From the NCBI GenBank assembly GCA_037176845.1, contig JAYKXP010000050.1, positions 310,001 through 374,000 on the forward strand: 64,000 nucleotides of DNA, read 5' to 3'. The notes beneath the pieces were generated by a model, which worked only from the letters and a program-made list of their open reading frames with translations, was not told the DNA's origin and did not search any database. Positions 23,524 through 35,835 of this stretch are shown here, piece by piece; position 1 is the first letter of the stretch, and the number at the start of each line of letters is the position of its first letter. Made by a program: the position numbers and the translations under genes. The DNA comes from Paramarasmius palmivorus (Eukaryota; Basidiomycota; Agaricomycetes; Agaricales; Marasmiaceae).

Positions 23524-26053
23524 ATGGCTTCTTCCAATGAGGCAGAGAATCCGAATCCTTCCCGTTTCGACTTCCAATATTCTCCCCATTCTCCCGTACC
23601 GAGATTCCACGACCAACAACGCTCCAGCACACCTACCGCTTTTGATAATTCTGCCAGTAGTTCTGGTACGAATTTTGAGGGATACGGTACGCGGAACTCC
23701 CACGATAAACCAATCATTCCACCCCCATCACATACCGACATTCCAATGACACCAGCACGTCCTAAACGCACCATCTCGCACCCCGCGAACGCTCTTTTGT
23801 CGAGGTCGGATGCATCATTCGAGCCTGGTGACGGCTCTCACGAAGCTAGCGTCAGTAATACACCCTACGGCAAGGGTTCTGTAGACCACGTCGATCACGA
23901 GAAACAACCACGGCACCAAGACTACAAGCCCTTCCTCATCGTCGATGTCCAGAATGAGAAGATTGTTCAGCTCGACCCTTATCTGACACATGTTCTCAAG
24001 ACCGATTCTATTACACCCGAAGATCAGAGCGCCCTGGACGATATCGCCAGCTCACCAGGATTTCAGGCGTTACTCGGCGCGTACACCAAGAAGATGGCTC
24101 ACGAACCCGAACGCTATCCTCCCTTCATCGACTTGTTCAACACCGTCATTCAACAAATGAAGGCCAGGGGGTTGACAGCAAACAGCGAAGACATTGCGCT
24201 ATGCATCGCCGACCCAGTAGCAATCCGAGGTTCTAGGTCAGATAGAAAGCCAGACGCCATCGGAGTGAAGGCCAAAACACTCTATGTTAGAACGGAGCAG
24301 GGGAACGCGGCATATGAGAAGTTGAAGAAGGGGAAGAAGAATGGGAAAGAGAAGGAGCTGGCTATTGACTATGACGAGGTGTATCAAGCGGCACGGCAGC
24401 CACCTTCTGCCAACAGTCGTTTCATATACATGTGGGACGACATTCTCTTCTTCATCGAGCTTAAAATGCTGCTGAAAGAGATCAAGAAGCTCGCACCACA
24501 ACCTCAACCTCAACCCAAACGTACACAAGGCACGTCTCCCATGTGAATGTTACCTATTCCTTCGCTAACGTCTCATTTTGGTTTAGCCAAGGGCAAGAAA
24601 CCCAGCCTCCTCCAACAGTCCTCACAAGGCGTGCGAAGAAGCAGTCGTCTTGCAGTCCAACAACGTCCCGCACAGTCGACTTCCGTCAGCGAAAGCCGCG
24701 ATCCCGGACCCTCTCGTTCTGTCGATGATCCTTTAAGCGTTGCCTCAAGTGCGGCCAAACGCTCACACGACGTACTGGATGCTGCCGATGATAGTGCTCA
24801 AGTTTCTGCAAAGCGACGAAAGCACAACGAATCTACTAGTGATTGGCGTCTACAATGCGCCAGCTACGCGCTGGAGATGTTCAACCGTGGCGCGGTACGC
24901 ACCCACGTCATTGGCACTCTCATCGTCGACGATGCATTGCAACTCTTCCTCTACACTCGTTCAGGATCATGCCGCACATCCAAATTTTCATTCGTCCAAA
25001 ACCCTCGCACTTTCCTTCGCATTCTCTTAGCGTTTTCTCGCATGTCCCTCGCTGACTGGGGTATCATTCCCCAGATACAACCCGCCAGACTCGTCGAACC
25101 TTCCCTTGCTCTTGGACCTCATATAATCGACCACTGGATCTTTTCCAAGCAAACTTTCGTCTTGAATGGCATCGAGTACGTTCTTGAGGAAGTTTACGTA
25201 TTCCCTCGCGGTCTCGTCAGCAGGGGAACGTGGATTATCCGAGCCACCTTCAAACGACAAAGTACAGCGATTCGTGCAGTCGTCAAAGTCTCTACTCCTC
25301 CTGCTCCACGACCCACGGAATGGAGCGTCGTCGATCGAGCTGTCACTACGGCGAACGCAGACCAGCAACATGCGTGGGTTGTAAACCATTTACCCAAGAT
25401 TTACGACAGGGGTGACTTTGATTTGGACTTGTTCTTATCATTGTTTGAGGTGGAGAAGCGAGCGCTCAGGTTTTTGGTGGTGGAAGAGTTGAGCCCTATA
25501 ACGGAACTTACGGACCCAAATGAGATGGCCTTGGTGTTTAAGGATACCATAGAGGGTAAGTCGTCTTTTCCGTCTTCTTCTTGCCTATACTCATGTTCCT
25601 GTAGCGCATCAATGGCTCGTTCTGTACCCAAGGATCATGCATCGCGACATCAGCGTGAATAACCTGATGTACCGGCGCATCGATGGCAAAGTTTACGGTG
25701 TCCTGAACGACTTTGATCTCGCATGTTTCATTGACGAACACAGTATGCCCACCTCGAGGCAACGCACCGGAACTAAACCTTTTATCGCCATACACCTTTT
25801 GGACTTTGTCTCGAGCCCGGATGGTGGAGACAAGCATTACGTGAGATACGACCTAGAGTCGTTCTTGTACGTATTTGCTTGGATCGTTGGCCGCTTCGAA
25901 AAGGGAACGCAAATCGGCAATCCACCATACGAAAATTGGTCGCGAGGTGAATGGGAGCAAGCCAGACAGGCGAAGAGTGACTGGCTCCATAATACGAATG
26001 GATACGCATTACGGAGACGTACAAGTCGCTGCTGTCTACGCTGGTTCGCCTGA
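23524..26053 (+). CDS. FunK1 fungal protein kinase, copy B, 3' end frame-disrupted
   Basis: Exons 23524-24529 (GC-AG border; a GT border at 24521 is the alternative), 24587-25555 and 25605-26053 give 807 residues. The family parts are present: DPYLTHVLKTD, EPERYPPFIDLFN, a YMWDDILFFIELKM block, catalytic loop MHRDISVNNLMY, NDFD, GTKPF and RYDLESFLYVFAWI. After SDWLHN near 26,000 the frame that matches other copies changes twice. ITETYKSLLSTLV is in a second frame, and the conserved C-terminal PDGRPFEYATLGGHVTY is in a third frame ending at 26,267. Two single-base losses would explain this. As it stands the protein stops at 26,053 with an altered tail but a complete catalytic core. Either sequencing errors or early pseudogenisation is possible. 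Confidence 0.85.
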
Positions 26054-26492
26054 TGACTCTGTTCGTCGCACGACGGATACTGCGACGTACAAGGACGCGG
26101 CCTCTGAAAGTCAACTGTTGGGAACGCCTGAGCTCACTCACCCCGATGGACGACCGTTTGAGTATGCGACTCTCGGTGGCCATGTGACATACGAAAGTTT
26201 TCTTTCAGTCTTTGATCGGGTAGTCCCTGGCAGACGCTCAGTGTCGCCGTCTCCCTCGAGTGACTAGTGTTGGAGAAACTTGGCGATGAAGGTGCTTCTG
26301 ATAATGACATATTACATTACGCTGCGGCATATACGCTATATCTTTCCGAAGGCTTCTATTGGAGTACACCCTTTTTCGATATGTTATGTTCTTTGCTTTC
26401 GAGTAACTGCTATGTACTGTAATGTGTACTTTACTTCTGAACTCGATTTACATAAATAGCCCAAACATCGCCCAATGGAACCATCGCAAATA

Positions 26493-28363
26493 TCAGTGAG
26501 ATCCAGACGTGTCATCGTCGGAGTCATAACTCTCATCGTCATCAGAATCAGAATCATGCTCCCACTGCTCGCATTCATACCGTGGCGGTCTCTGGTAGTT
26601 GGGATGCCCTGCAATTCAACATCAGACTAGAATCACACAAAAGACTTGCCAGCACCCACCAAGGGGACCGAAAAACATCCTTTGCCATGCCTGAGCACGT
26701 TCTGTCGGATTGGTCGCATTGACGATTTGTCTTCCTACAGCAGCACGTTCAGCTAAAGTGTACCCTAGATCGTCGACTTGAGTGTCGGGGGCTTGAGCGG
26801 GAAGTTCGATGTCTTGAGGATTTGTACTGCTTATACCATTGCGCCAGTCAACAAGACCGGTACGACCAGACGATGGGGAATCGGGTTCCGGTTCCAGTAC
26901 CGGTTCACCAATGTCGTCCTGGCTGGCATCCGAGGCAGGCTGTTTTTCAGGGTTGAAGGTGGTATCTTTTTCCACGTCGTCAGATTCTTCGTCAAATGTG
27001 GAGTCCGATCTGTTGAGCTGGCTGATTTGAGTGGCTTGGTCAACTGAAGGAGCCTGAGCACTGGCGACAGGCGCTTCGTTGGTAAGTGTACGGCCAGTAC
27101 TGTCGAGACTGGGCTGGGAAGGCTTGACCCGAGTCGCCACATCCTCAACGGCTTGGACAGCCGCATCCACTTTGGCGTAGAATTTGCGGGTACGACCAGG
27201 AGGTATATAATATATGAGGCCAACCAACTCAGCCAAGGCATCCCGATATAAAGAAAGGTAGATTTCTTGAGAACGAGTAAGATGCGTTGTATCGTTGACG
27301 GCTTGAACCTTGGAAGCGAAGCAGCAGATCATCGCAAAAGTGGAAGGGAAATCGCTCTTTTCTCTATTGCCCACGATACTGAACGTGACTGGCTCCCTTA
27401 TAGTTTCGCCGCGTTTCCTCTGTAGCCGAAGAGTGTCATCGATCGTGCACGGTATCCAGTCGGATTGGATTGGGGGCGGTGGGGAAGGGTCATTCGGTTT
27501 ACGAAAGGTGCGTTTTTCAGGATCCAAGATCATCAGAGGAGCATTGTCGGGGAGGTAATCGTTGGGATACAGGACGATGAGGCGCCAGGCGTGTTGATCA
27601 GGATCGTAGATAGTAGGTGTCTATCAGAAATGATCAGAAGAACAAGCATGCCATGGCGTGAACACGAACAAGTGGTCTTTCTCCTTCAGGATTCTCGTCC
27701 CAACGCTTATTATCTCTTGCTAGACATTGAGACAATAAGAAGAGGCTGCCCAGATCAAGGCCCAGTGCAATCAAGCCGTACATGTCCATAGCACAACGAT
27801 CTTCAACAGTCACTGTGGCAGCGTTGGTACTTAGTACCTGGAACAACCAACCTTGAATGATAATACCCACAAAGGCCAAGGTTTGGTCGTCCATCCAATC
27901 GGAAGGGAATGTCTCCATGGAATTTCAAACTCGTAAGCAGGTCTTCCTGTTCAAACCGCATCAGCATTTGCTGTTCAGAAAAATACAACCAGGGGCTTAC
28001 GATTGCCTCCTTCAGATTTTTGTAAGCTGTTTTTTGCTCGCTGTTGCCGTATTTGCTATCCATATCGTTCAGCCAGTGCGCAGCCAGGACCCCAGTCTTG
28101 GTAGATCCCCTAATCCAATCTCTCTGGTCAGAAAAAAGAAGCTTGTATAACAGTCTCTTTTTCTCCCTGTTGGCCTTGCGAGAGGCTTGAGATGGTGTGA
28201 GAGTTTTGGAGTCGTCGATTTTCGGATTCATGGCATCACTCTCTGTAACCGGCTGAGTTCTTGAGGCATGAGTTGTCCGCAAAGGATTTCTGGGCCGCTT
28301 CTGCACTGGAGGTTGTACATCGTAGCGTCCAGTTTCCTTATTGTAGCCCTTGAGGTCGACCAT
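26493..28363 (-). CDS. hypothetical protein with acidic C-terminal tail
   Basis: I do not recognise this gene. The likely start is the ATG at 28,363 (MVDLKGYNKETGRYDV, with KRPRN and RKANREKKR basic patches). One long block spans about 27,000-27,570, with conserved-looking text such as NDYLPDNAPLMILDPEKRTF. A last exon carries a very acidic end (DSDSDDDESYDSDDD) and stops at 26,493-26,495. The Pro/Ser/Asp-rich middle part (about 26,800-27,100) looks disordered. Introns are clear near 26,615-26,660 and 27,615-27,660, but the frame change around 27,900-27,950 is unresolved, so the exact protein is uncertain. Basic patches plus an acidic tail suggest, weakly, a nuclear protein. Confidence 0.6.
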
Positions 28364-29309
28364 CCTGGGTTAATCGGCGAGAGTGACTCGGAAGAAACTC
28401 ACCTCCTGGATGAAATTGCGTGGGAACCTGCCTTGAAATTTCTCAGGGCCTAGGCCCAGGCCCTTCCGAGTGACCTCTTCTTATCCTTCAGTTTTCACCA
28501 TCCTCATTCCCAACACATTCCAAATCCCCGAAACTCGAAGTTCGCTGCGTATCGTTTACCAAAGATATGGATGAACCTAAGGAGGAGAGATAGCGAAGCC
28601 GATGAATGAAAAACTCGGATATCACATATATCATTATGGCACTAAGCAGAAACCCAGGGCTTCAAATTGCGACGTAGTCTTCCGGTATCCCTCGCTGAAG
28701 CTCGACATGGAATTGGTTCGGCTTATAGTCTACTGTGACAATCTCTGGACAGGAAACGTACGCTTTTCAACTTCAGTGCGTGTAACTTTCCCGCTCGTTG
28801 CCTCAAGCACTGACCACTAATTTCGAAGCCTCCAGGTCGGTCAGGTTACTAGGTCCTGAATGCACCTATCAATGTCAATGTGCTGTATATAAACCTATAC
28901 CAATGGTGCATCAGTAGGACATCTCCCTGGACAGTCGATTCCTGACCGACGTCTTTCCTTCAAGCTCTTGTATTAGGGCAACGGGTTCTGCTATGAGAAG
29001 CTTTCTGTGATTTTTTTGTACCAGATGGAATGCCTTGCATGACGCTTGCAAGACCTAGGTCTTGGATACGCTGACGGAACGACAGTGTGTGTGCAAGGAC
29101 TGCTTCATGGTTCGTCTTCCAGTGAATTTCCTCGCTGTTGAGTTGCCATTAACATAATAAGGCTCATAGCAGGCCGTGCGCTCTTCCTTGAGCTGAATAA
29201 TGCCGCCAAAAATTGTACATTCATAGGAAATTGTACGCAAGAATACTATACATTATACAGGATATTTGACTCTGATTATTAGGGAAACGAATACTTGATG
29301 GGGTATAAA
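28364..29309. other. no gene supported
   Basis: Nearly 1 kb between the hypothetical gene and the zinc-finger gene. Only short open frames are present. Confidence 0.5.
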
Positions 29310-30095
29310 TCAATCGCCCAAGACACTATGAGTCATCTTGGAGGGATTCAATTTGCACGATCTACTGTGACGCTTGATATCCGATTTGGTGACCGTTTTC
29401 TGGGGACAAAAGGGACATTTGTACGGCCTTTCTCCTCGATGAGACCTGATATGACCTAATTCGAGCCCGTTTAGATGTTACTATCAGGATGTTGGATAAA
29501 AAAACAGCCTCGCTTTTTAAATTGTGGCGGGCTGTAAAAGTAGCCATGCAAGGCCAAAAGCCAGTGCACTGGTACAGCTTCTTCCCTGGAAGTCTTCGGT
29601 TCTCGTTTGCAGCCCTGACGCCCTCTGATGCTACGAACGGCTTGACAGCTTGCGGCGTGACTATAGAAACTATAGGCGTCACGGCGTGGAGACTGTGATT
29701 GCTGTTTGTCCGACTCGGAACCGGGTTCTCGCCACTGGTGTTGCATGACGAGCCCCAGTTTATCGCAAAGTACGTCGTGACGTTCTGATGATGGCGTATA
29801 TCCGGACCCAAAGACGGGGTAGTTGACAGAATTGGCGGAGGGCGGGAGCAAGTGGAAAGGAACGACATTCACCATGTATGTGCCTAAATGTGAGTCAATG
29901 GTCGGAACTGTTGCTGAAGTTTTTTTGTAGTAGTGCTGACCTTCTGACACCAGGTTGTCTTCCTTGTGGTACGATGGTGTACCCCAGGACCCGTCCAACG
30001 ACGGGCGTCTGGCTTTATGATCTGTGACGCTAAAAGATGGGTGAGGAGGTTAGCAGCTAGTGATAGGATATAATGGCGTACTGATCAGCGTTCAT
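29310..30095 (-). CDS. small C2H2 zinc-finger protein
   Basis: Five exons close in phase: 30082-30095, 29941-30029, 29808-29883, 29514-29734 and 29310-29455, giving about 181 residues. Two C-terminal fingers appear only after splicing. The first is C-x5-C-x12-H-x3-H (YQCTGFWPC...HNLKSHIRSH). The linker RGERPYK follows, and then C-x2-C-x12-H-x3-C (KCPFCPQKT...KRHSRSC). Such fingers bind DNA and the protein is probably a small transcription factor. The last intron has a GC donor (A|GCGAGG), and the 73-base intron at 29,735-29,807 has a weak GTCCGG donor, which is the least certain border. Without it the first half and the fingers are in different frames. Confidence 0.7.
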
Positions 30096-31841
30096 GTTGC
30101 GCGGCTAGCTTCAATCGGTAAAATCCAGACGTTAGCATTCCCCTTTTTATGTGCACACCTACAAAACCTAAACGGTTACTGCTGTACCATCTCGAAACCT
30201 ATTTCATAACATTCGTGCAGGAATAAGATACACCCGTGCCACCATCTCTGCATCGTTTCCATCTGACGCGTCCTGATGTTCAATTATGATTCTTGTCACC
30301 CAGGAGAACGAGTCGGTCCATCGACGACTCCGGACTACTGAATCAGGCATTCAAATTCACTAGCCGAGCTTCTACAAAGTTGTATGTCAGATCGATTGAA
30401 TGAACACGATCCCATAAGGGGACCGTAGTACTACAGCAGGATTGTAGGTTAACTCCTGTGGCAATTCTGTGGCGTACCAGTCACGAACCACTCGAAGCCC
30501 CATGTGTTGGCAAGTTGCTCGCTGTGAGTATAGTAGTGAATTGAACGACTGTAAGGTCTACGATCGTGCGTTTGCACGTCATGACGAAGAACTTTGAGTA
30601 GAGTCGCTGCAAGAACTTGACTCCAAAGGTCGTCGGACGCCTTGAGGCATCCGACCAGCTGGTAAGGCTTGCTGTAAAAATCTAGATGTGTTGATCTTGC
30701 GTGGCTCTGGGAACCACTGACCAACCACTGACACGATATCAGGAAAGCTGCATACATACTAGAAACGACTCAACAAAACGCGATCATCATGGAGTGAGAC
30801 ATACATAACGCGGCCCAATGCAACTTCCGAATGGTAACGAACCCAATGATTGTCCACATGCTAACTTTGAGCTTCTTGCGGAAAACATAATTCGATTGGG
30901 GTTATCTGGGTGCAGCACAACTACTCTGTGCTCTGTTGGTTGCTCCTGCGCAGCAAACACGTGAATTGTTAGCCTTTATATTTGAAGTATAAGTAGACAC
31001 GATGTCCGATGAGCCCAAAGTCCCGTCGATGTCACCACTTAACGCCCCCCCATCCCTTGACCACGATCACTATCCCCCACGGTGGCGTTACTAACCCCAA
31101 CCATTCACACAATACGCAAGAACACGGCGGTAAGACCCATAATGATTCTCACATACCTATCTTCGGATTGAAACCCTATCACAGCCCTGTGTGTAAGTGT
31201 TTGTACCGTCTGCGAAAACCGTGCGGGCTGAATTCTGCTGAATTCCGCACTGCGGGAGACGATTTTTCCCGCACTTGTAAGCAAGGACGGTTGGGTGATT
31301 GAATGATGTGGAAGATGTCGACGGCGTGGAAAGGTGCTTCGTTGATTTGATGGTACAGGATGGTACCAAGATGCCGTTTGCTGGAGGGGGTAGATAAAGT
31401 GTACAAGAGGTCATCTGGAAAGCGAACATCAGAATTCAGGACACGACGGTCGAAGGACTGACAGAGGCGGCTCACCAAAATGAGAACAGAAAGTGACAGC
31501 GCAACCCAGACCCTGGCTCGTTCGAAAGAGCCCTTTTGTCGTGGAATTTGGATTGTGGCGATTACGTGGGCAAACGATGAAACCGACAAAGAGACCCGTT
31601 GAAGCGGGCGGCTGAGGCATTGGGATAAGGGGTTACCTGCAAGACTGAAGATACTCATGGCAGACAGTGGTACGTGCGAAGTATATCTCAACATGTTTTG
31701 GGCAGTATCTGAGTTCGAGTTGCGGAAGGCACTAGTAGCTGGTTGACGATACTTTGGTCACGGTTTTCGTCGACAAAGTAGAGCGAATAGACTTGGGGGT
31801 TGAGGCAAAGCTTTCTCCAGTCTTGGGTCACCATAATTGAA
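30096..31841. other. no firm gene; left flank of the hAT element
   Basis: Minus-strand open frames at about 31,180-31,690 and 30,450-30,760 have no recognisable domain and no consistent exon chain. I list no gene here. Confidence 0.45.
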
Positions 31842-31849
31842 CCATGGAT
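31842..31849. repeat. left 8-bp target site duplication (CCATGGAT)
   Basis: CCATGGAT lies immediately outside the left end of the hAT element and is identical to 38,228-38,235. Eight base pairs is the duplication length made by hAT transposases. Confidence 0.92.
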
Positions 31850-32010
31850 TAGGGGTGGACACCGTACGCCATACGGATACGGCCGTACAAAGTACGACTA
31901 TCAACGGTATACGGTACAACCGTATCCGTACCGTATCGAGTCTCAGACAGATGCTTTTCGGACACGGGTACGGCTGTATATACGGTGTTACGGTCGTATG
32001 TACGGTACAG
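31850..32010. promoter_or_regulatory. left terminal inverted repeat and subterminal repeats of the hAT element
   Basis: After the 16-bp terminal repeat come many copies of GTACGG, ATACGG and their complements up to about 32,010. hAT transposases usually bind short subterminal repeats of this kind. The matching right end is 38,040-38,227. Confidence 0.7.
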
Positions 32011-32050
32011 GCTGTACTCAAATAGCCAATAAACTTGGAAGCAAAGTCAT

Positions 32051-34830
32051 TTACTCATCGTCTTCGTCATCTGAATCACCACAAAGATCCACCACAGCTT
32101 CTCGAGCCAAATGAAGCCGCTGCTTCACCAACATCAGTGTCTCAATTGTTTCCGGCTTGAGACTAGCACGTCGAAGAGATATAGTGTCTCTTCCACTCGA
32201 AAAGATACGCTCAACGGCAACGGCAGAGCCTGAAGTCATCAGTCCAACATATAAACAGCATTGGGCTCGAAGACATACCGGGAATAGCTAATAGGTCTCG
32301 AGCTAAACAATAGAGCTTCGGATATATCTTGCGGTGTCGGTACCACCAATTAATAGGATCAGTGGTATCGAAATCCTTCGGTTCAAGCTTGAAATAGTCT
32401 TCGAGCTCGTTGGTATCGACCCGTGCCTTCTTCTTGTAGCGGGCTGTGAAGTTCAGCTTGGTGGGAGAATGTTCTGGTGCAGTGGGCTGAGATGATGGAG
32501 TAGATGTGGCATCTGTGGAGCTTTGGTTATCCTGAGCTGCGTAAAATAGGTTGTAATATTCGAGGAGCTCGGCCTTGAAATCAGCCAAGTCACTCAAGAG
32601 GATATGGTCATCTGCGAAATCCTCTCGAAGACCAGCGTAGTTGATACGAGGATCAAGCACTAAACGGCAATTCAGCTTAGGTCAGAGCAATGTAAGTAGC
32701 ACTCACAAGAAGCCCATACATAGAATGGTGATTTATCAAATTTGAAGTAGTAGTCACTCAGTTTCATGTGCGACTTCACCAAGCCCTCCTTCAACTGAGG
32801 TGATACGTCATCGGAAAGAACGGAAAGGATGTCTCGTAGCTCGTCCTGAAGGCCGCGGAAGATTGCTTGGACTGTAGATAGCATAGGCTTTTTCGTCGTG
32901 GACATCTGGGTGGTTGCCGACCTAAATGCCTTGAGCCACTTGGATACTGTCTGAATCGAGTTCCAGTCCGTGTCGGAAAGATCATAGTCAAGCCGGAGAT
33001 CTCTGTCTCTTGCGACATATGAATCTACGGCCTCACGGTAATCCAGTGCACGTCCTATGAAGGAAATAAACATCGTAAACGATAACTTGTGCGAACGGGT
33101 AAAAGTCACTGGCTCACGTAGCATTTGGTGGGTTGAGGACCAACGTGTCCTGACATCAAGGATGAGGATGACTGCTGTTTCACTCTTGCTATTGGATTTC
33201 TCGTATGCGTGATGTACAGCACGAGTCCACAGCTTTCGGCGCTGTGGGCTTCCCCGAACAAATTTCACAATGTGGCGTAGCTGAAGCATCAACAAAGCAT
33301 TAGCAGCCTTCAAAGCCAATGAGGGACAATCCTTACCTTCTGAAGAGGAGAGATAACCTCATCGCCGAAAACTCCGTCGTCTTCAGCTGTGTCTTGGTCA
33401 TCTCCCTCTGTTCGAAATGCGGCATCATCATCATACTTGCGCGCAAGTGGTGCTGTGACAGTTTCCTGGTAGGGTGCCTTTCGAGAAGCCGCGGCGACAA
33501 AATCACGCTCAGAGATGGCATCCAAGCCTCGTAAAAGCTATATAAAAATATGAGAATCATAGTAGTTGATACAGAAGCAAGTAAGACGAACCTCCAAGGC
33601 AGCGAGATGGATCGTGTGTGGCATACATCTCAGACGAGCCTTGCGTGCTGAAAACGGGATGTTTTCACTACGACAGCGCTGCTCAATAGCCTGAAGCATA
33701 GTGTCATTGTTTGTAGCATTGTCCATTACAAATGCCATGACCTACACAATAAGAGAATGAGCTCAAACTAGTTCTTATTATCTGTAAACACGTACCCGGT
33801 GTTTGAGATTGTAAAATGACAATGTCCCCCACACCAGCTCTGCCATGTTCTCGCCACTATGCTCCCCTTTAAGCTCACGGAAATCAATAAGAAGCTCTTC
33901 TGCCATTGTGTGTTAGTAAAGGAATCACCGTAATCTGAGACTCAATGAAACGTACCAAGCTTGCCCTTGTTGGTGATGTAATGAGCAACGATAGCCATGA
34001 AAGCATACCCATTACTTGACGTCCATGTGTCTAATGAGAGTGATACCCTTGATTCCAGCTCCTGAAATGGATCGTTCAACATGCAGCTTGGAAAAGAAAG
34101 AATACAAGACAGGTACACTGAACATATCCCTAATGCTTTCCCGTGAATCCTGGCCCATCTTGAAGATCCTACTCCGAATGGCCTTCCGATCGGGAATCTT
34201 GAGACTTGGCGAGGGATGGTGCGTGTACTTCAATAGTGCCTGAAACTCCGGCCTCTCAACCTCTTCAAAAGGTTGGTCACAGGCAACAATCCATTCGGCG
34301 AGCAGTTGTTCAAACTTGTCTTGGTCCCATTCACCCTGTATACTCTGGTTAGCTCTAATTGAGTTGTATATAGTCGAAGTGAATGAACCATTTGATTTCC
34401 TGCCTGACGCTCAAAGGCCTTGACTATGTTTTCAGTGGCCGACTCAAGCTGACCAAGATATTGGCTAATAGTTTCAGAATCAAGAAGCTTGCGCCCAGAC
34501 GCTATGTCGAGCTCTTCTTGGGACGGAGGCTGATTTCGCAGCTGCATAACCTTGTACAGACGATACATGGCCGGAAAGTGAACACGGAGATGGTTTATAA
34601 GTCCTTGAAAAGTAGAATATTAAGCTATGTTGGATCAGAGAATGCAAACCTTACCAGTGAGGCTGCCTTTCATGGTCGGCGTGATGACCAGTGTTTTACG
34701 CTTGCCATGCCAGCAACGATATTCTTTATTGGTCTTCTCAGGTATGCGTCGGCCATGCTTATCAACATTGAGACCCAACGAGATGTTGCTTGACGTGATT
34801 CGATGCCATCCGATGCCATCTGAGAAATTC
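32051..34830 (-). CDS. hAT-family transposase
   Basis: Cuts and moves the surrounding element by a DDE/RNase H mechanism. About ten exons on the minus strand can be followed by homology. First is a BED-type zinc finger part (KEYRCWHGKRKT, then after an intron GLINHLRVHFPAMY). Next is a block with DPFEEVERPEFQALL-like sequence near 34,240. The catalytic-domain landmarks are LSLDTWTSSNGYAFMAIVAH (first Asp, near 34,000) and FVMDNATNND (second Asp, near 33,720). LDVRTRWSSTHQML (near 33,150) follows. The C terminus has the hAT dimerisation signature AVAVERIFSSGRDTISLRRA and an acidic tail DSDDEDDE. No stop or frame break was seen in the parts I could align. The 5' end is unresolved; the start is probably within 34,650-34,830. 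Confidence 0.85.
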
Positions 34831-34839
34831 GATGTCTGC

Positions 34840-35835
34840 TGATATTCACCTGACGTATACTCAGAAAATATATCTGGGACTTTACAAAATGGACAGAGGA
34901 ACTTGGAAAAACACGTTGAAAAGTTTTCGAGCTCGCGGCTGGTCCGTGCGCGAGTCAGGGTCAAATTGACTTCGAAGACACTTTCTCCCACGTCCCATTC
35001 TTTCCCTCCAACCACCACCATCTCCTCTTCCCGACCTATCCCAACCTCTATAGCCGCTGGAATGGTGTAGGACATGCATTTGGGATGACGGAAAAGCAGA
35101 TTCTTGGTATGGTTTGGGTTCAATGCTTTGATTTGTATTGAATTCTCACGGCAAGGCTTGTATAGGCTCGTTCCTCTACCGGTACTCCCAGAACGTTGCA
35201 GTGAGTCTTGGAGAGTTATCTAATTCTTGTCACCAACCTCACATTATCACATCATACAGGATCTCGTCGTCGCATAAGAAGAGTAGGAGCAAAGCCAGCG
35301 GTAGATCAAACGGTGCCCGTTGGAGAACGCAGTCTCGCCAGGACTTGTATGTCGGTTTCGGAAATGGTTGGGAGTTTGGAATCTGGGGACGGCAGGGCAC
35401 AGGGTTTAGAGCATCAGTTTCGTTGGGGGCAAGAGCTTTGGGGTTCGCTCGGGGTTCGTTAGCTGGGCCATACTTGTCGGAAACTGGATGTATTATACTT
35501 AGTAGTATGTTGTTGAATATATTCATTTTACACTAATAAACGTTGAGCCCTAGGGTGAACCGGAGCAAGAAAACCCATATGTAGCCGATTGTCAGGATCT
35601 ATCAGGTAACGTCTAATAGCATCGGATAACGTCCGCGAAAACTCCCACTTAAGGATGTCATTCGACACCATCCGACGTTATACGACAGATGGGCTGGGCA
35701 TCGAATCGCGTCGGATAGCGTCCAATAAAACCCCACTGGGATTGAGATCCTCATAAAAATGATATATCATGTTCTTTTTTACAGCCGGAACCTGTAGCCA
35801 TAGGTTTTCAAACGAGCTCAATCGAAGTCATCAAG
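34840..35835. other. internal spacer of the hAT element with repeated short motif
   Basis: No gene is supported. Between 35,590 and 35,740 the motif CGGATARCGTCC occurs twice (near 35,621 and 35,708), each followed by an AAAA-C-C-C-A-C-T-like run. Related fragments (CATCCGACGTTATACGAC, GATGCCATCCGATGCCATC) occur nearby and at 34,800-34,820. Open frames on the plus strand near 35,140-35,540 have no recognised product. Confidence 0.4.

Noticed and set aside
29471..29998. 175-codon minus-strand open frame over the zinc-finger gene
   Set aside because: Only its first part fits the gene. The finger residues lie in a different frame reached by a 73-base intron.
31179..31694. Minus-strand open frame left of the hAT element
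   Set aside because: No domain, no phase-consistent partner exon and no homology to genes in the window, so it is not listed as a gene.
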